Below, piece after piece: positions 5,461-7,602 of a DNA stretch of 7,602 bases (position 1 is the stretch's first letter; every line of letters begins with the position of its first letter). The stretch covers positions 1-7,602 of the forward strand of contig JAUWBY010000102.1 in NCBI GenBank assembly GCA_030609605.1, given 5' to 3'. Below the pieces are notes generated by a model. That model searched no databases. It was not told the DNA's origin and saw only the letters and a program-made list of their open reading frames with translations. Source of the DNA: Candidatus Eiseniibacteriota bacterium (GTDB lineage: Bacteria; Joyebacterota; Joyebacteria; Joyebacterales; Joyebacteraceae). Position numbers and translations under genes: made by a program.

Positions 5461-6741
5461 ATGCGTGCGATCCAGTGGTGTCATGTGGTGCTGCTGCCTG
5501 CGGCACTCGCACTCAGTCTGGCGGTGGTCTCAAACGCCGCCGCGCAAAGCGTGTCTCCCTATTCGATCACGCCGTCCAGTTTCGGGGACATCCGGTTCAC
5601 TCTGGATGTGACGGCGCTGCCGACCATCCAGGGTGGCAGCACGGTCGAGATAGGCTGCTCAGTCGTCTACGATGAACTGATGTTCCTGAAGTGCGGTGAC
5701 GGCTACAGAGCTCGCTACGAGATCACGGCCATCCTGTATGACAACCGCGGCAAGCAGGTCGCCGGCGACTCCTGGATGAGGTCGGTGGACGTCGAGACCT
5801 ACGGCGAGACGAATTCCAGAAGAGACGCCGCGAGGGATGTCCTTCGCGTAGACGTGAAAGAGGGTTCCTACAAACTCAAGGTGGAGCTATCAAGTCTCGA
5901 CTCCCGGAGAAGCGGAGTCGTGGAGAAGCAGATAGAGGTCGGTATGCTTGCAGATAGGTTTGTCGCGCTCGGGACGGTCCAGTTCGATGTGGAGGATCGA
6001 AACTTGTCTCCCGACACCATGAGGTTTGTTCCAAATCCTTCGAGACGGTACGAGCAGGAGAGCCCCATCGTTCGCGTGCAAGTATCTGCTTACGGAGATA
6101 GTGGTATCGCCTACACGCTTGAGCTTTCCGTCACGACGCTCGACAACCGGACTCAGATGACCATGCGTGACTCGGTCGTCCAGACCGCATGGGTAACAAG
6201 ACATCTGCGGCAGTTCTCTGTGGTCGATCTTGAGGTGGGAGACTATCTTCTACATGTGAGAGCCCTCCCATCAGAGGGCGCCGAGACGCACATCGAGGCG
6301 CGGTTCCGCGTCCTGACTTCTCCGAGAAGCTGGGGTGAGGATTTCGACAAGATGATCGCGCAGATCGGCTACGTCGCAACTCGTGACGAGGTCTCCAAAC
6401 TCACTTCGGCAGCTCCCGATGAGCGGGACGCGGCATGGAACGCTTTCTGGAAAAACCGCGATCCCAATCCAACGACGGATGGGAACGAATTCAAAGAGCA
6501 ATTTCTGCGCCGATTGGGCTACGCCAACGTCCGGTTCACGTCGCTCACCGAAGGCTGGCAGACAGACATGGGTCGTGTTTTCATCCAGCACGGTGAACCA
6601 GACGATGTGGACAGCGTGCCGAGCGGCGCCTCCATGCACGCTTGGGAGACCTGGTACTACTACGGAGAGCACAAGAAATTCACGTTCGTCGACAGACAGG
6701 GCTTCGGAGACTACACGCTCGTCGAGGCGACGCGCATATAG
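5461..6741 (+). CDS. Exported GWxTD-domain protein
   Basis: This 426-residue protein belongs to the GWxTD-domain family, whose biochemical role is unknown to me. A Sec-type signal peptide is visible (hydrophobic run at about 8-24, likely cut after Ala-rich SNAAAQ near residue 28); there is no lipobox cysteine, so a soluble periplasmic or secreted product is likely. Residues about 40-290 are beta-rich with repeated strand patterns, suggesting Ig-like or similar beta-sandwich domains. The C-terminal domain carries RDAAWNAFWKNRDPNP (322-337), the naming motif GWQTD (365-369), GRVFIQHGEPDDV, then WETWYYYG and FTFVDRQGFGDYTLV, all typical of the family. The mature part has only two cysteines, Cys66 and Cys78. 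ATG 5461 abuts the stop of permease 2, with GAGG at 5448-5451. The context suggests a role linked to the exporter, but that is inference. Confidence 0.88.
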   Translation: MRAIQWCHVVLLPAALALSLAVVSNAAAQSVSPYSITPSSFGDIRFTLDVTALPTIQGGSTVEIGCSVVYDELMFLKCGDGYRARYEITAILYDNRGKQVAGDSWMRSVDVETYGETNSRRDAARDVLRVDVKEGSYKLKVELSSLDSRRSGVVEKQIEVGMLADRFVALGTVQFDVEDRNLSPDTMRFVPNPSRRYEQESPIVRVQVSAYGDSGIAYTLELSVTTLDNRTQMTMRDSVVQTAWVTRHLRQFSVVDLEVGDYLLHVRALPSEGAETHIEARFRVLTSPRSWGEDFDKMIAQIGYVATRDEVSKLTSAAPDERDAAWNAFWKNRDPNPTTDGNEFKEQFLRRLGYANVRFTSLTEGWQTDMGRVFIQHGEPDDVDSVPSGASMHAWETWYYYGEHKKFTFVDRQGFGDYTLVEATRI

Positions 6742-6752
6742 CATAGTCCTGC

Positions 6753-6760
6753 AGGGGGAG
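6753..6760 (+). promoter_or_regulatory. Ribosome binding site deciding the amidohydrolase start
   Basis: AGGGGGAG lies between the GWxTD stop and GTG 6764. Its end is only 3 nt from the GTG, though pairing through AGGGGG leaves 5 nt. There is no better in-frame start nearby: the next ATG, at 6797, would cut off the VKTLVRGRI strand expected at the family N-terminus. Confidence 0.55.
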
Positions 6761-6763
6761 CTG

Positions 6764-7602
6764 GTGAAGACCCTCGTACGAGGTCGCATTCGCTCGATGG
6801 CCGGGGCGGAGAAACCACACGACTGGATGATCGTCAGCGACGGCATCATCGAGTGTCTCGGTCGGGGTCCGATTCCCGAGTTGTCCACGAATGATCTGCT
6901 TGAGCTGGATCTGCCGGAAGAGACCATTCTGCCGGCCTTCTGCGACTGCCACGTTCACTTCCTTGAGACCGGACTCCTCGAGATAGATCTTGATCTCGGG
7001 CAGGCGACCCGTTTTGAAAATGTTCTGGAACTTGTATTCGAGGTCTCCAGATCACTCTCCGGCTCCATGCTCAGGGCTCACTCGTTTGACCCTGATCTCC
7101 TTCCTGATGGGCGTTATCCCACGAGAGATGAGCTGGACGCGATATCGGATGATCTTCCCATCTTTATCAGGCGCCGCGACGGGCATTCCTGCGTGGTCAA
7201 CAGCCGGGCGATGACCGTGCTCGGTGTGAGCGACGATCTCCCCGGAGTCGAGAAAGACGGGGCCGGACGCGCAACCGGCGTGCTGAGGCTCAAGGCGAAC
7301 ACGGTTGCTGCGCTCGCGTCGAGGGAATCTCTGACCAAGGAAGAGCGAATCTCCTGCTTCCACGCCGCCGCATGGAAGGCTGTGGAGCGAGGGATCGGCG
7401 TCGTTCACGCGCTGGTCGGAAACAAGGACCCGAACGATTCCGACATTGAGCTGATTCTGGAAGTGCAGGATGAACTGCCGATAGAACTTGTCGTGTTCGC
7501 GCAGACTGAGGACGTCGCGCGCGTAGCCGATCTTGGGCTTCCCAGGATCGGAGGCTGTCTTCTTCTCGATGGTTCGTTCAGTTCGGGAACTGCAGCGCTT
7601 GT
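6764..7602 (+). CDS. YtcJ-like metal-dependent amidohydrolase, 3'-truncated by the window edge
   Basis: The first 279 codons of an amidohydrolase of the Amidohydro_3/YtcJ group, metal-dependent TIM-barrel hydrolases of amide-type bonds; members usually have about 500-550 residues, so roughly half is seen. The N-terminus has the small beta-sandwich (VKTLVRGRI, then WMIVSDGIIECLG), followed by LPAFCDCHVHF with the metal-binding pair His63 and His65. Downstream are DGRYPTRDELDAIS, RRRDGHSCVVNSRAM (about 136-150), ATGVLRLKA, ERGIGVVHAL and, at the window end, LLLDGSFSSGTAAL, each matching a conserved block of the YtcJ family. No signal peptide is visible, so it is probably cytoplasmic. It follows the GWxTD gene by 22 nt in the same direction and is likely co-transcribed, but no functional link to the exporter is evident. 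Substrate unknown. Confidence 0.87.
   Translation, partial: MKTLVRGRIRSMAGAEKPHDWMIVSDGIIECLGRGPIPELSTNDLLELDLPEETILPAFCDCHVHFLETGLLEIDLDLGQATRFENVLELVFEVSRSLSGSMLRAHSFDPDLLPDGRYPTRDELDAISDDLPIFIRRRDGHSCVVNSRAMTVLGVSDDLPGVEKDGAGRATGVLRLKANTVAALASRESLTKEERISCFHAAAWKAVERGIGVVHALVGNKDPNDSDIELILEVQDELPIELVVFAQTEDVARVADLGLPRIGGCLLLDGSFSSGTAAL

Noticed and set aside
6271..6927. Open frame of 218 codons on the minus strand
   Set aside because: It crosses the end of the GWxTD gene and the start of the amidohydrolase, both well supported on the plus strand, and has a low-complexity Ser/Arg-rich translation without motifs.

Overview
The window is a protein-coding block from a G+C-rich bacterium, with every recognisable gene on the plus strand and almost no intergenic space. 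The TolC-type outer-membrane protein and periplasmic adaptor imply a diderm (Gram-negative-type) cell envelope. The GWxTD-domain protein points towards groups where I know that domain to be common (Acidobacteria, Gemmatimonadota, Ignavibacteria and several uncultured candidate phyla). No rRNA, tRNA or other phylogenetic marker is present, so the phylum cannot be fixed.

Layout. Positions 1-918 hold the C-terminal part of a TolC-family outer-membrane efflux protein whose start lies outside the window. At 961-2193 (or from 952) is a MacA-type periplasmic adaptor. At 2197-2922 is a stand-alone MacB/LolD-type ABC ATPase. At 2924-4135 is a first MacB-type permease, broken by an in-frame TAG at 3833-3835. 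At 4132-5460 is a second, intact permease paralogous to the first. At 5461-6741 is an exported GWxTD-domain protein. From 6764 to the window edge is the N-terminal part of a YtcJ-like metal-dependent amidohydrolase.

The first five genes make a coherent MacA-MacB-TolC-like tripartite export system. The ATPase, which is fused to the permease in classical MacB, is here a separate polypeptide, and two different permeases are encoded in tandem, so the inner-membrane pump was probably built as a heterodimer in the manner of LolCDE. Junctions are tight: 33-42 nt, 3 nt, 1 nt, an ATGA overlap, 0 nt and 22 nt. This suggests one operon with translational coupling; no promoter or terminator was recognised inside it.

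The most notable feature is the interrupted first permease. Reading frame and family similarity continue without a break on both sides of the TAG, and two conserved glycines just upstream are cysteines. This could be a recent nonsense mutation, a local sequence error, or a gene split into two polypeptides by restart at GTG 3860. The second point of interest is the placement of a GWxTD protein, of unknown function, directly behind an export system. No mobile element, CRISPR array or RNA gene was found, and no stretch over 300 bases lacks a gene.
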